Assembly (NCBI RefSeq): GCF_030177755.1
Contig: NZ_CP126539.1
Location: 1,326,001 to 1,390,000, forward strand
DNA length: 64,000 bases
Reading direction: 5' to 3'
Source: Devosia sp. RR2S18
GTDB taxonomy: Bacteria; Pseudomonadota; Alphaproteobacteria; Rhizobiales; Devosiaceae
The notes under the pieces are model-generated. The model was not told the origin of the DNA. It worked only from the letters and a program-made list of their open reading frames with translations, and did no database searches. Shown here one piece after another: positions 54,145 to 61,335 of the stretch (its first letter is position 1; each line of letters starts with the position of its first letter). The translations under genes were made by a program, and so were the position numbers.

Positions 54145-55092
54145 CTAATCGCGACCTTTGTTGCGCGCTTGCACGTCGATGAGCACCTTCAATACGTGAT
54201 CGGCGAGACTGTCAGGGCTCCAATCACGGTTGGGTTCGGACTTGAGGTAGTAAGCTTCAACGCCAGGCCGCACGAGGCCATAGCTGAACTTCTTCGTCTG
54301 AAGGGTGCGATGTCCGTCGGGGCTGCCCCAGAACCCCGGGATGCCTTGAGGAAACCCTAGGTTCCAGGTGATGTTGAGCGTCACGTCCTCCATGACGTTC
54401 GAGTAATAGGCCCACCAGTTACAGATCATATGTATGGGGTACAGCGACGCGATAAAGTAGGTGTCCGTTTGCTTGAACTCGACGCGTAGACCGAGCGGTT
54501 TGATCTCCTCAGCCTTCGACTGCAGCGCGGCCCCGAAATCAGCATACGCCTTGGCAGCAGCCCTCACGCCTGTATCGCTATTCTGGAACTGCTTCTGCTC
54601 CTGCTTGAACTTAGCTGCACGAGCCGCTCGGGCCGCGTGGTCAGCGAGCGTTTCCTCGTGGGGACGCCCACCCGCCTCCGTGACCAGATGCTCGATAGCT
54701 CCGGCCGCCCCCTCAAGTCCGAAGCGGGGGAGACCAAAGTACAAGCGGGTTTTTGGTACCCACGACGGCATCGTCGGTTTTTCTTCGGTGGGAATGAAGA
54801 GGGTGAAGTCGTATCCGCTGTCGAAAGCCCTAGTTCGGATCGAGTTCATCTCGACCGTGGTCCACTTGGTCTCGCCCCACTCCTTCCGGTAGAAGACGAC
54901 AACAATTCGTGCCTTCCTGCCATAGACGTCCGAGAACGCCTCCACACCATCGCGGCCGGCGATCTCCTTTTGCCGCTCCGTGTAGATGAACGTCTTCATC
55001 CGGTCCGACAGCATATCGTTTAGCTGCAGGGCCAGCGCCTCATCTTGTTGATTGAAGCTGAATGCGACGTCGTATTCAAAATCAGTGTCCAT
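54145..55092 (-). CDS. TIR-domain protein with unrecognised C-terminal domain
   Basis: A 315-residue protein. Residues 5-110 form a TIR domain: YDVAFSFNQQDEALALQL, the central ARIVVVFYRKEWGE, and the likely catalytic Glu81 in KWTTVEMNSI, the place of the NADase glutamate. A helical linker rich in Ala (about 145-180) leads to a C-terminal region with YFIASLYPIHMICNWWAYYSN and ITWNLGF, which I do not recognise. No signal peptide. Bacterial TIR proteins often degrade NAD+ or make cyclic-ADPR signals during antiphage defence. The small HTH gene follows it. Function is inferred from the domain only. Confidence 0.8.
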   Translation of the reverse strand: MDTDFEYDVAFSFNQQDEALALQLNDMLSDRMKTFIYTERQKEIAGRDGVEAFSDVYGRKARIVVVFYRKEWGETKWTTVEMNSIRTRAFDSGYDFTLFIPTEEKPTMPSWVPKTRLYFGLPRFGLEGAAGAIEHLVTEAGGRPHEETLADHAARAARAAKFKQEQKQFQNSDTGVRAAAKAYADFGAALQSKAEEIKPLGLRVEFKQTDTYFIASLYPIHMICNWWAYYSNVMEDVTLNITWNLGFPQGIPGFWGSPDGHRTLQTKKFSYGLVRPGVEAYYLKSEPNRDWSPDSLADHVLKVLIDVQARNKGRD

Positions 55093-55176
55093 ACCCTAGA
55101 TATAATCCCCCCGATTATCCTTGGCACCTTTGGTCCCTCGACATGTCACAGGAGAAAACGCATTCTCCAGCGCGAA

Positions 55177-55425
55177 TTAAGCTGGGCGGGCTTTATGGGA
55201 AAAGAACTGAATAAGCTGCGGGCCCGTAAGGACGTGCGGCAGCGTTTCGATGCCATCAACAAGCGCCGCATAGAATACTGGATAGGCTGAACTTTCGGGC
55301 TGAAGTCCAAGAGCGGCAATCGTGCCACCCACTGCAAAAACCAGCCCCAAGGTAGTAAGCAGAAACCAACCCAGTTCGGTGGTCGGCGGCGAGGCGGGGG
55401 CTTCGAGTGCGGGTGTGGTCATCAT
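55177..55425 (-). CDS. Small single-helix membrane protein
   Basis: An 82-residue frame from ATG 55425 (a second ATG follows at once). An N-terminal Pro/Ala-rich tail precedes one helix (LGWFLLTTLGLVFAVGGTIAAL) and an amphipathic C-terminus. The ribosome site is weak and no family is recognised. It is divergent from the GNAT gene, with a CRP/FNR-type palindrome between them, and lies 84 bp upstream of the TIR gene on the same strand. Confidence 0.45.
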   Translation of the reverse strand: MMTTPALEAPASPPTTELGWFLLTTLGLVFAVGGTIAALGLQPESSAYPVFYAALVDGIETLPHVLTGPQLIQFFSHKARPA

Positions 55426-55487
55426 GTGTATCCCAGAAGTTGCGGAAAAAACCTCGGGAATGATCGCAGGAGCATCCCGCATGGTTC

Positions 55488-55503
55488 TGTGATGTAAGTC
55501 ACA
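55488..55503. promoter_or_regulatory. CRP/FNR-superfamily palindrome
   Basis: TGTGA-N6-TCACA, a perfect CRP-type dyad, lies between the small membrane protein and the GNAT gene. FixK/DNR sites are similar but prefer TTGA arms. Confidence 0.55.
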
Positions 55504-55564
55504 CAAGATCCGGGTGCGCGTTTTAAAGCTGACTGCCGCTCACAAAGGAAATAGGGAGAATTCA

Positions 55565-56008
55565 TTGCTTACCATCCGCCCCTACACCACCAGCGACCGA
55601 GAGGGGTTGGTCGACATCTGGCTCGAAGCGTCGCGCGTCGGTCACCCCTTCCTCAGTGAACAAGATTTGCGCGAACAGAAGGTCCTTGTCCGTGACGTCT
55701 ATCTCCCCAAGGCCGAGAACTGGGTGGCGGTCGAGGCTGGGGAGCCCTTGGGCTTCATCGGACTGCTCGACTGTTTCGTCGGCGGGCTCTTCGTCCGACC
55801 TTCAGCACACGGACAGGGTGTTGGCCGCGTTCTGATTGAGCATGCCGCAAGCTTGAAGGGGAGACTGGAGGTGGAGGTTTATGCCTTGAACCGGGGGGCT
55901 CTCGCGTTTTATCAGCGTCTCGGCTTCACTGAGACTGGCAGGCGCGAGAAAGACGACCAAGGACGTCCATTGGAGCTGGTTCGACTGGCAAGGCCTGAAA
56001 GAGCATGA
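55565..56008 (+). CDS. GNAT-family N-acetyltransferase
   Basis: A 147-residue acetyltransferase. The acetyl-CoA loop region is VRPSAHGQGVGRVLIEHA (about 80-97), followed by ALNRGALAFYQRLGF, as in the YjaB-like group. TTG 55565 is chosen, 7 bp after AGGGAGA, because the domain starts at LLTIRPYT. It overlaps the VOC gene by 4 bp. Acceptor unknown. Confidence 0.87.
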   Translation: MLTIRPYTTSDREGLVDIWLEASRVGHPFLSEQDLREQKVLVRDVYLPKAENWVAVEAGEPLGFIGLLDCFVGGLFVRPSAHGQGVGRVLIEHAASLKGRLEVEVYALNRGALAFYQRLGFTETGRREKDDQGRPLELVRLARPERA

Positions 56009-56409
56009 CGGCGGCGGGGACGCGAATACATCACCTGGCGCTCACCACCAGCGATCTCGAGAAGGCAATCACGTTCTACGTTCCCTTGCTGTCCATGCTG
56101 GGCTACCGCAACGTGCTGACCTCCGCCACGCTGGCAGCATGGGAACTCATTGGGCAGCCAGAGATCCTGCTCTATCAAGCCAAAGGGGAAGCGGCGTCCA
56201 GAAGCCACACCCTCTATCAGCCCGGTTTTCACCATCTGGCGTTCCGTGTGGCCGACCGCGCTATCGTTGATCAGATCCATACATGGTTGTGCGATAGTGG
56301 ATTTGCTGTTCTCGAGGCGCCTCGACCATATCCGGACTATCCTGGTAACTACTACGCCGTCTTCTTCCTGGACCCCGATGGTCTCAAACTGGAGATCATG
56401 ACCGACTGA
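56005..56409 (+). CDS. VOC/glyoxalase-family protein
   Basis: A 134-residue vicinal-oxygen-chelate protein. It opens with IHHLALTTSDLEKAITFYVPLL and ends with AVFFLDPDGLKLEIM, whose Glu is a metal ligand; GFHHLAFRVAD begins the second module. It is coupled to the GNAT gene by a 4-bp overlap. The two may modify the same compound. Confidence 0.87.
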   Translation: MTAAGTRIHHLALTTSDLEKAITFYVPLLSMLGYRNVLTSATLAAWELIGQPEILLYQAKGEAASRSHTLYQPGFHHLAFRVADRAIVDQIHTWLCDSGFAVLEAPRPYPDYPGNYYAVFFLDPDGLKLEIMTD

Positions 56410-56414
56410 CCCGC

Positions 56415-57308
56415 TCAGATCCTTGTCACCATAGTGCTCTCGGCACCCGGGAAGGCGCTACTGTGGCTGACCAGGAATTCGCTCGGCAGCACATGCTCGA
56501 AGAACGGCAAGCTGGGGGCGTAAAGAAAGCGACCGCCCGGCCGCAGGGCATGAAGAATCCGCAGGTAGAGCCTGGCGTAGTCGCTCGCTCTGGAGGCAGA
56601 CGCATGGTGCGCGCTCCGGAAATGCAGCGAAACCGACTGGTGCGCGATAATCGTGCCCCATTGTCCGGAACCGAGGGGGGCGTCAAACCACTCCCCGCTC
56701 AAAAGTCCATCTGGTGCGTTGCGGTCGATGCCAGTAGCGGTAAGGCCACGGTCGCAAAGATAACGTACCAAGCTGCCGTCCCCACATCCAAGATCGAGGA
56801 CAGGCTCCTTTATCTCTTCAGATCGGATGCCCAGCACTTGGAGCTGCAGCTCCGGGGAGTAGTTCGAGCAGACAGGCCGAAATCCTGTTCCGCGCACCAG
56901 CTCGAGAGCCCCCACAACAGCAAGTTGTGTCCTGGTCCATTCAAGGAGCCGGCCGTGGTGGCGTTCAACCGCCTCTTCTGGCTCCTCGGCCAAATGCTCG
57001 AGGAAGTCCCGGTAGATCTGGCGTAAGGATGCGATTTGGCCCCTCAAGTCCACGAACTGAAACTGCTCGGTGATGTAGCGGACCATGCCAGATGTGAGCA
57101 GGCTTACCCAATGTTCCTTGCGGTGAAGCGCCTCTCGCGCGGCCCCCAAGGCAAGCATCTGATTGAGCTCTAAAGAAATCGAGCGGAGCCTTGGATCGGC
57201 GGCAAGGATGCGATGCAGCGGAAAGTCACCAACATCCCTCAGTCTTCGGCGGAGTGCGGATTCAGGGAGACCCAATCGAGCATCGTGCGGCAACTGCATT
57301 CCAATCAT
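56415..57308 (-). CDS. Class I methyltransferase with an N-terminal helical domain
   Basis: A 297-residue protein. Residues about 168-297 carry the SAM fold: VLDLGCGDGSLVRYL (motif I), TGIDRNA (acidic ribose contact), and HALRPGGRFLYAPSL. The first about 160 residues are helical with several aromatic and charged stretches and no domain I recognise. Convergent with the GNAT-VOC pair, ending 6 bp from its stop. Acceptor unknown. Confidence 0.8.
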   Translation of the reverse strand: MIGMQLPHDARLGLPESALRRRLRDVGDFPLHRILAADPRLRSISLELNQMLALGAAREALHRKEHWVSLLTSGMVRYITEQFQFVDLRGQIASLRQIYRDFLEHLAEEPEEAVERHHGRLLEWTRTQLAVVGALELVRGTGFRPVCSNYSPELQLQVLGIRSEEIKEPVLDLGCGDGSLVRYLCDRGLTATGIDRNAPDGLLSGEWFDAPLGSGQWGTIIAHQSVSLHFRSAHHASASRASDYARLYLRILHALRPGGRFLYAPSLPFFEHVLPSEFLVSHSSAFPGAESTMVTRI

Positions 57309-57379
57309 CCGTGTCGGTCAGGGCCATTGCACTAGCACCTGGGATCGACCGGAGATTGAAAGTAACGGCTGCGCTGGCA

Positions 57380-57637
57380 CTAGGCGGTAAGTGCGTCAGT
57401 GACCGCTCTGTGCCCGTCCGTGATGTAACAGCCATGCATCTCGATTTCCTGCAGGCATTCCTTAGCGGAGTGAACCAGAGGCCTGGGTTCATCCTGCGGA
57501 GACATCAGAAGCCGTGTGAGGATAGACCATGGTCCTGCATGGATGGGCAGACCACTTCCATCGCTATCGGCAGTAAAGCCGAGATGCTGCCCTGGCCCGC
57601 GGAACACATAGACGTACAACGACGACCCGTCAGACAC
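57380..57637 (-). CDS. Small hypothetical protein
   Basis: An 85-residue frame from GTG 57637. It reads like a folded protein (LYVYVFRGPGQHLGFTADSDG then WSILTRLLM) with no signal or membrane segment. The start is preceded by a GGAAGG-like site. No family is recognised. Confidence 0.45.
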   Translation of the reverse strand: MSDGSSLYVYVFRGPGQHLGFTADSDGSGLPIHAGPWSILTRLLMSPQDEPRPLVHSAKECLQEIEMHGCYITDGHRAVTDALTA

Positions 57638-57714
57638 CAGAAACCTTCCATGAAGTTCAGGCCCAATCCCTGGAACAATCCATGCTCTTCACCTTAGTTC
57701 CGCTTGCGGCCTGA

Positions 57715-58119
57715 TCAGAGCTTGAACGAAGACAGGATCGGGCAGGGGCCTTCAGTGCCTTCGGCGCACTCATGGGCCAGGCGCTCCAGCGAGTCTCGCG
57801 CTCGCTGGAGATCAGCAATCTTCCTGTTGAGCCCTTCGATCCGCTCTCTGGCGAGTTCTCGGGCTCGACCCCGGTCCTCGCCGGCGTCGAGCTCCAGCAA
57901 CTCCCCAATCTCTTCGAGGGTGAAGCCGGCCGTCTGCGCCTCCCGGATGAACCGCAAGCGGCGAACATCCTCGCGGCCGTAGTGCCGAAAGCCTCCGTCA
58001 CGCGTTGGGGTCTCAAGCAGGCCTTTGCGTTGGTAGAAGCGGATTGTCTCAACCCCGACATCAGCCGAGGCAGCAAGTTTTCCGATGGTGAGGGTATACC
58101 CCTCTTGACTCTGTACCAT
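57715..58119 (-). CDS. MerR-family metal-type regulator lacking the first metal cysteine
   Basis: A 134-residue MerR-type regulator. The HTH is at about 10-75 (TIGKLAASADVGVETIRFYQRKGLL, then GGFRHYGREDVRRLRFIREAQTAGFTLEEIGELL), followed by a dimerisation helix. In MerR a Cys near position 80 and a C-terminal Cys pair bind mercury; here only HECAEGTEGPCPI (two Cys) remains, and the first site reads GEDRGRA. ATG 58119 lies inside the operator palindrome with no ribosome site, suggesting a leaderless start. It controls the divergent glutaredoxin-MauE gene. Confidence 0.85.
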   Translation of the reverse strand: MVQSQEGYTLTIGKLAASADVGVETIRFYQRKGLLETPTRDGGFRHYGREDVRRLRFIREAQTAGFTLEEIGELLELDAGEDRGRARELARERIEGLNRKIADLQRARDSLERLAHECAEGTEGPCPILSSFKL

Positions 58120-58136
58120 GGTACAGACGCTATATC
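58105..58136 (+). promoter_or_regulatory. MerR-type promoter and operator
   Basis: TTGACT (58105-58110) and CTATAT/TATATC (58130-58136) are separated by 19-20 bp, the long spacing that MerR activators correct. The spacer holds the perfect palindrome CTGTACCATGGTACAG (58111-58126). The divergent regulator starts within it. Confidence 0.8.
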
Positions 58137-58166
58137 AGGACCAGCGAAGTTTCAAGGAGACGAGAA

Positions 58167-58952
58167 ATGCTGGACAAGAACGCATCGCTGGAGAAGACCG
58201 CCGTCCTTCATCGGATGGTCATGCCCAATCACACCTGTCCCTATGGTCTCAAAGCCAAGGACCTCCTCGAGCGCTCAGGCTACAAGGTCGAGGATCACCA
58301 CCTTACGACCCGCGAAGAGACCGACGCGTTCAAGGCTGAGCATGGTGTTGCCACCACACCCCAGACCTTCATCGATGGCCAACGGGTCGGCGGCTACGAC
58401 GATCTGCGCCGTTTTTTGGGCAAGCGGGTAGTTGATCCCAAGGCGACAACGTACCGCCCGGTGGTCGTACTCTTCGTGCTGACCGCCTTGATGGCGGGCG
58501 CGGTGAGCTATGCGGTTGCCGGGACGCCATTCACCTTACGTGCCCTTGAATGGTTCATCAGCTTTTCGATGGTGACACTGGCCCTGCTGAAACTGCAGAA
58601 CGTGGAGAGCTTCGCCACCATGTTTCTGAACTACGATCTCCTGGCGAAACGCTGGGTGCCTTACAGCTACATCTATCCCTATGCCGAGGCGGCCGCGGGT
58701 GTGCTGATGATTGCTGGCGCTCTGACCTGGCTGTCAGTTCCGATTGCGCTCTTCATTGGCACCATTGGCGCAGTGTCGGTGTTCAAGGCCGTCTACATTG
58801 ACAAGCGTGAACTCAAATGTGCCTGCGTCGGCGGCTCCAGCAACGTGCCGCTTGGCTTCGTCTCACTGACCGAAAACCTGATGATGATTGCCATGGCAGT
58901 CTGGATGGCACTTGCCGCCTTCGGGTTCGCGGCCGGCGGCCATGCGATGTAA
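58167..58952 (+). CDS. Glutaredoxin-MauE/DoxX-like membrane fusion protein
   Basis: A 261-residue protein. Residues about 12-85 are a glutaredoxin fold with the CPYG active site (NHTCPYGLKAKDLLERSGYKVEDH) and the cis-Pro region TTPQTFIDGQRVGGYDDL. Residues about 95-255 are a MauE/DoxX-type four-helix membrane domain, with a further Cys pair in LKCACVGG. It may pass thiol electrons across the membrane or handle a metal. AAGGAG precedes ATG 58167. Expression is set by the adjacent MerR regulator. Confidence 0.88.
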   Translation: MLDKNASLEKTAVLHRMVMPNHTCPYGLKAKDLLERSGYKVEDHHLTTREETDAFKAEHGVATTPQTFIDGQRVGGYDDLRRFLGKRVVDPKATTYRPVVVLFVLTALMAGAVSYAVAGTPFTLRALEWFISFSMVTLALLKLQNVESFATMFLNYDLLAKRWVPYSYIYPYAEAAAGVLMIAGALTWLSVPIALFIGTIGAVSVFKAVYIDKRELKCACVGGSSNVPLGFVSLTENLMMIAMAVWMALAAFGFAAGGHAM

Positions 58953-58970
58953 GACAGCACCCGAACAGAA

Positions 58971-58996
58971 AAGGCCGCGGCGTCCACCGCGGCCTT
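58971..58996. terminator. Bidirectional terminator hairpin
   Basis: AAGGCCGCGG and CCGCGGCCTT form a perfect 10-bp stem with a CGTCCA loop between two convergent genes. A-rich bases on the left and TTGTT on the right suit termination in both directions. Confidence 0.75.
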
Positions 58997-59003
58997 GTTC
59001 ACC

Positions 59004-59480
59004 TTAGATGACCTCCATGCCGCGGAAGCGCATGAATGTGGTCTGTCCCTCAAGCCCGAAGGCGATGACTTCATAGGTGTCGGGAGGCGTTCCCTCCGGT
59101 GCGCCCATGCCGGGTGAACCCAGAGGCATTCCAGGAACCGCTAGACCGACGATCTCCGGCCGTTCCCGCAGAAGCTTTTCGACTGCTTGGGCAGGCACAT
59201 GGCCCTCAATCACGTAACCAGCGATCTTGGCGGTGTGACAGGAGCGCAGCTCGGCCGGGACACCCAACTCGGTCTTGAGGGTCTCCATGTCCTCGAGTTC
59301 GGTGACCTCGGCTGCGTGGCCTGCCGCCTGCATGTGGGCAACCCAGCCCCCGCAGCATCCGCACCAGGGATCCTTCCAGACCGCCAGATCGCGGCTCTCG
59401 CTTGCCAGAACAGGAAGACTCCAGACGCTGGCGGCAACAGTGGCGCCGGCGAGGACGATGAAGCTCCGTCGATTGTACAT
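59004..59480 (-). CDS. DUF411 metal-binding protein
   Basis: A 158-residue exported protein. The N-terminus MYNRRSFIVLAGATVAASVW has a twin-arginine-like signal. The mature domain opens with WKDPWCGCCGGWVAHM, the CxxC-Cys patch of DUF411, then RSCHTAKIAGYVIEGHVP and the Met-rich MPLGSPGM. These features suggest copper or soft-metal binding in the periplasm. ATG 59480 after AGGGG is chosen; the longer frame adds no domain. Faces the glutaredoxin-MauE gene. Confidence 0.9.
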   Translation of the reverse strand: MYNRRSFIVLAGATVAASVWSLPVLASESRDLAVWKDPWCGCCGGWVAHMQAAGHAAEVTELEDMETLKTELGVPAELRSCHTAKIAGYVIEGHVPAQAVEKLLRERPEIVGLAVPGMPLGSPGMGAPEGTPPDTYEVIAFGLEGQTTFMRFRGMEVI

Positions 59481-59645
59481 GTGAACCCCTAAGGCTGTTC
59501 TCTGCGTTTCACCGGTCATTCTTGACCACCATATCACGTCAGCCATGAGGCGAGCCCGTCCGGATGGTCGCAGCCAATGGTCGAGCAGCGGTGGAACAGC
59601 TGCTCGCTCCATGCGTCTACCCATTGGAGAAAGGAGAAGAACCGC

Positions 59646-60164
59646 ATGGATCATCACCAGGATTCAAAGGGCCACGGCCAAGACATGCCCGAAAAGAAGA
59701 TGGACAAGATGAAGATGTCCTATTGGCGGTTCGCTGCCATGATCGCCACGTCAACCGTGGTGATGTATGGCCTCATGTATCTCAATACCTACGCCCTCGA
59801 ACACGTGTTCTGGAGCGAGACCCGGGCTTGGATGGCCTTGGTGATGGGCGCGACCATGGCCATCATCATGCTGGGCTACATGCTCAACATGTACAAGAAA
59901 ATGGCCTGGAATCTGGCGATCTTCGGCGGTGCCGTTGTGGTGTTCGCTTTGGCGTTATGGGTAGTCCGCAGTCAGGTGACGGTGGACGACACCGATTATA
60001 TGAAGGCCATGATCCCGCACCACTCGATCGCCATCTTGACCAGCAAACGTGCCCAGATCAGCGACCCGCGTGTCAGCAAGCTGGCCGACGAGATCATCGA
60101 GGCCCAGGAGCGGGAAATCGCTGAAATGAAGTTCCTTATCGAAGATCTGGAGGAGAGCGACTGA
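59646..60164 (+). CDS. DUF305-family membrane protein
   Basis: A 172-residue protein with a His/Lys/Met-rich N-terminal tail, three hydrophobic helices (about 28-48, 58-80, 85-105), and a C-terminal DUF305 segment with MKAMIPHHSIAILTS, the family metal-type HH motif, then DEIIEAQEREIAEMKFLIEDL. GGAGAAGGAG precedes ATG 59646. DUF305 proteins are common in copper and other metal islands. It overlaps the next gene by one base. Confidence 0.87.
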   Translation: MDHHQDSKGHGQDMPEKKMDKMKMSYWRFAAMIATSTVVMYGLMYLNTYALEHVFWSETRAWMALVMGATMAIIMLGYMLNMYKKMAWNLAIFGGAVVVFALALWVVRSQVTVDDTDYMKAMIPHHSIAILTSKRAQISDPRVSKLADEIIEAQEREIAEMKFLIEDLEESD

Positions 60165-60661
60165 TGCACAAGAGAATTGCCCCAGCTGCCGTGGTCTGGG
60201 CATTGGCTTCGCTGGTGCCCTTGTCCATTGCTCAAGGACAGCCACTTACCCCGGCCGGAAACCCGGAGCCGAACGATGCCACGTCAGCCGATCAAGTGCT
60301 TTCCGGTGCCAATATTCCGGCGCTCGATCCACACACCATGACCCGCAACGAGATCGCCGAGGTGCTCGGAACTGGTCCTCTTTGCACCTATCACTACACT
60401 ACTGCTGGCAATCCAATCCTCGCCTTCAACGAGGCGCCGGCCGAGGGCGCCCCGGCCGGAGTTGTGAAGCTGGACGGGGAACTGATCGCGCTGTCGCCCA
60501 TGCAGGTCGGGGAGGGCTTTGGGCTCGCCTCCGTTTCCGTGCGACTCCTGGTGGTGCCCGAGGAGCTTCCCGAAGCCGGTGAGCAGGAAGAGGCCGTGCT
60601 TAGGTTCGAGGTCGGCGACCAGCTGACCGTCGGCTATCTCGGATATTTCGGCTGCACCTGA
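60164..60661 (+). CDS. Exported hypothetical protein in the metal operon
   Basis: A 165-residue protein with a signal peptide (about 1-25, LSIAQGQ). The start shares its A with the DUF305 stop (TGATG), so it is in the same operon. The C-terminal half is beta-rich and negatively charged; two Cys (GPLCTYHY and the terminal FGCT) could pair. No family is assigned with confidence. Confidence 0.7.
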   Translation: MHKRIAPAAVVWALASLVPLSIAQGQPLTPAGNPEPNDATSADQVLSGANIPALDPHTMTRNEIAEVLGTGPLCTYHYTTAGNPILAFNEAPAEGAPAGVVKLDGELIALSPMQVGEGFGLASVSVRLLVVPEELPEAGEQEEAVLRFEVGDQLTVGYLGYFGCT

Positions 60662-60680
60662 TCAGCAAAGGAGAAGTACG

Positions 60681-60890
60681 ATGCGAGCCTACAAGGTGAG
60701 TGGAATGACGTGCAGCGGCTGCGAGCGGTCTGTAACGCAGGCTCTAAAGGAGCGGTTTGGCGACGAGATCGCGGTAGAGGCGAGCGCCCAGCGTGGCGAG
60801 GTGAGGGTCAGCGAGGCCGCTGACCCCCAGATCGTGGTCTTCACCATTGATACCGCCGGCTACACCGTGGACGAAGTTAAGGACGCATGA
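60681..60890 (+). CDS. Heavy-metal-associated (HMA) protein, CopZ-like
   Basis: A 69-residue ferredoxin-like metallochaperone with the GMTCSGC motif (residues 8-14) and a terminal GYTVDEVKDA. It could carry Cu(I) or Zn/Cd. It follows the exported hypothetical gene by 19 bp. The P-type ATPase nearby is of the Zn/Cd class and has its own HMA domain. Confidence 0.9.
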   Translation: MRAYKVSGMTCSGCERSVTQALKERFGDEIAVEASAQRGEVRVSEAADPQIVVFTIDTAGYTVDEVKDA

Positions 60891-60894
60891 CGGC

Positions 60895-61105
60895 AGGGCC
60901 CCCCGATAACCGCCTGCGCCAGCTCCTTGGCCCAGAGGTCATCGCCGTGCTTGAGCTGGGCCTTGGCCATGTTCACCGCGCTTTGGTGATGCGGGATCAT
61001 TCCGCAGACGAAGGCGACGTCGATATCCTCGGCCATCATGCCGATCATCATCTGCCGGTTCATCTCGTCCATGCCGTTCATGAGGTCCGCATGGGCTTCA
61101 TCCAT
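60895..61105 (-). pseudogene. Truncated DUF305 gene
   Basis: Residues from ATG 61105 (MDEAHADLMNGMDEMNRQ) match the start of a soluble DUF305 domain, with GMMAEDIDVAFVCGMIPHHQSAV and AKAQLKHGDD. Homology stops at KELAQAVIGG, where family members continue with AQ-rich helix and a final Trp/Leu region. The frame then runs into the HMA gene end. The break is directly at the 3' end of the HMA gene, suggesting an insertion or rearrangement there. Confidence 0.6.
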
Positions 61106-61211
61106 GGCGTGGTTCCTCTGAACACCAACGGCATCTGGATCTCTTGTCCGAGGAGCAAACGAAACCGCGCCGATGGCAGCTATTAGGATCTGCCACCAAG
61201 CAGCCCACTGG

Positions 61212-61230
61212 CTGAAATGGGGTCGGTTAC
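61212..61230. repeat. Dispersed intergenic repeat, copy I
   Basis: CTGAAATGGGGTCGG followed by TTACCGCCGTTCC shares the family core with copies B and C. Confidence 0.4.
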
Positions 61231-61335
61231 CGCCGTTCCTGCTGTAGCGGCTCGGTGCACCTCCATGGTTGTCCCATGGAAAGGCGACTGTCTGTTTTTT
61301 GGTGGTTACTTCGCACAAGCGGGCCAACTTGCTGG

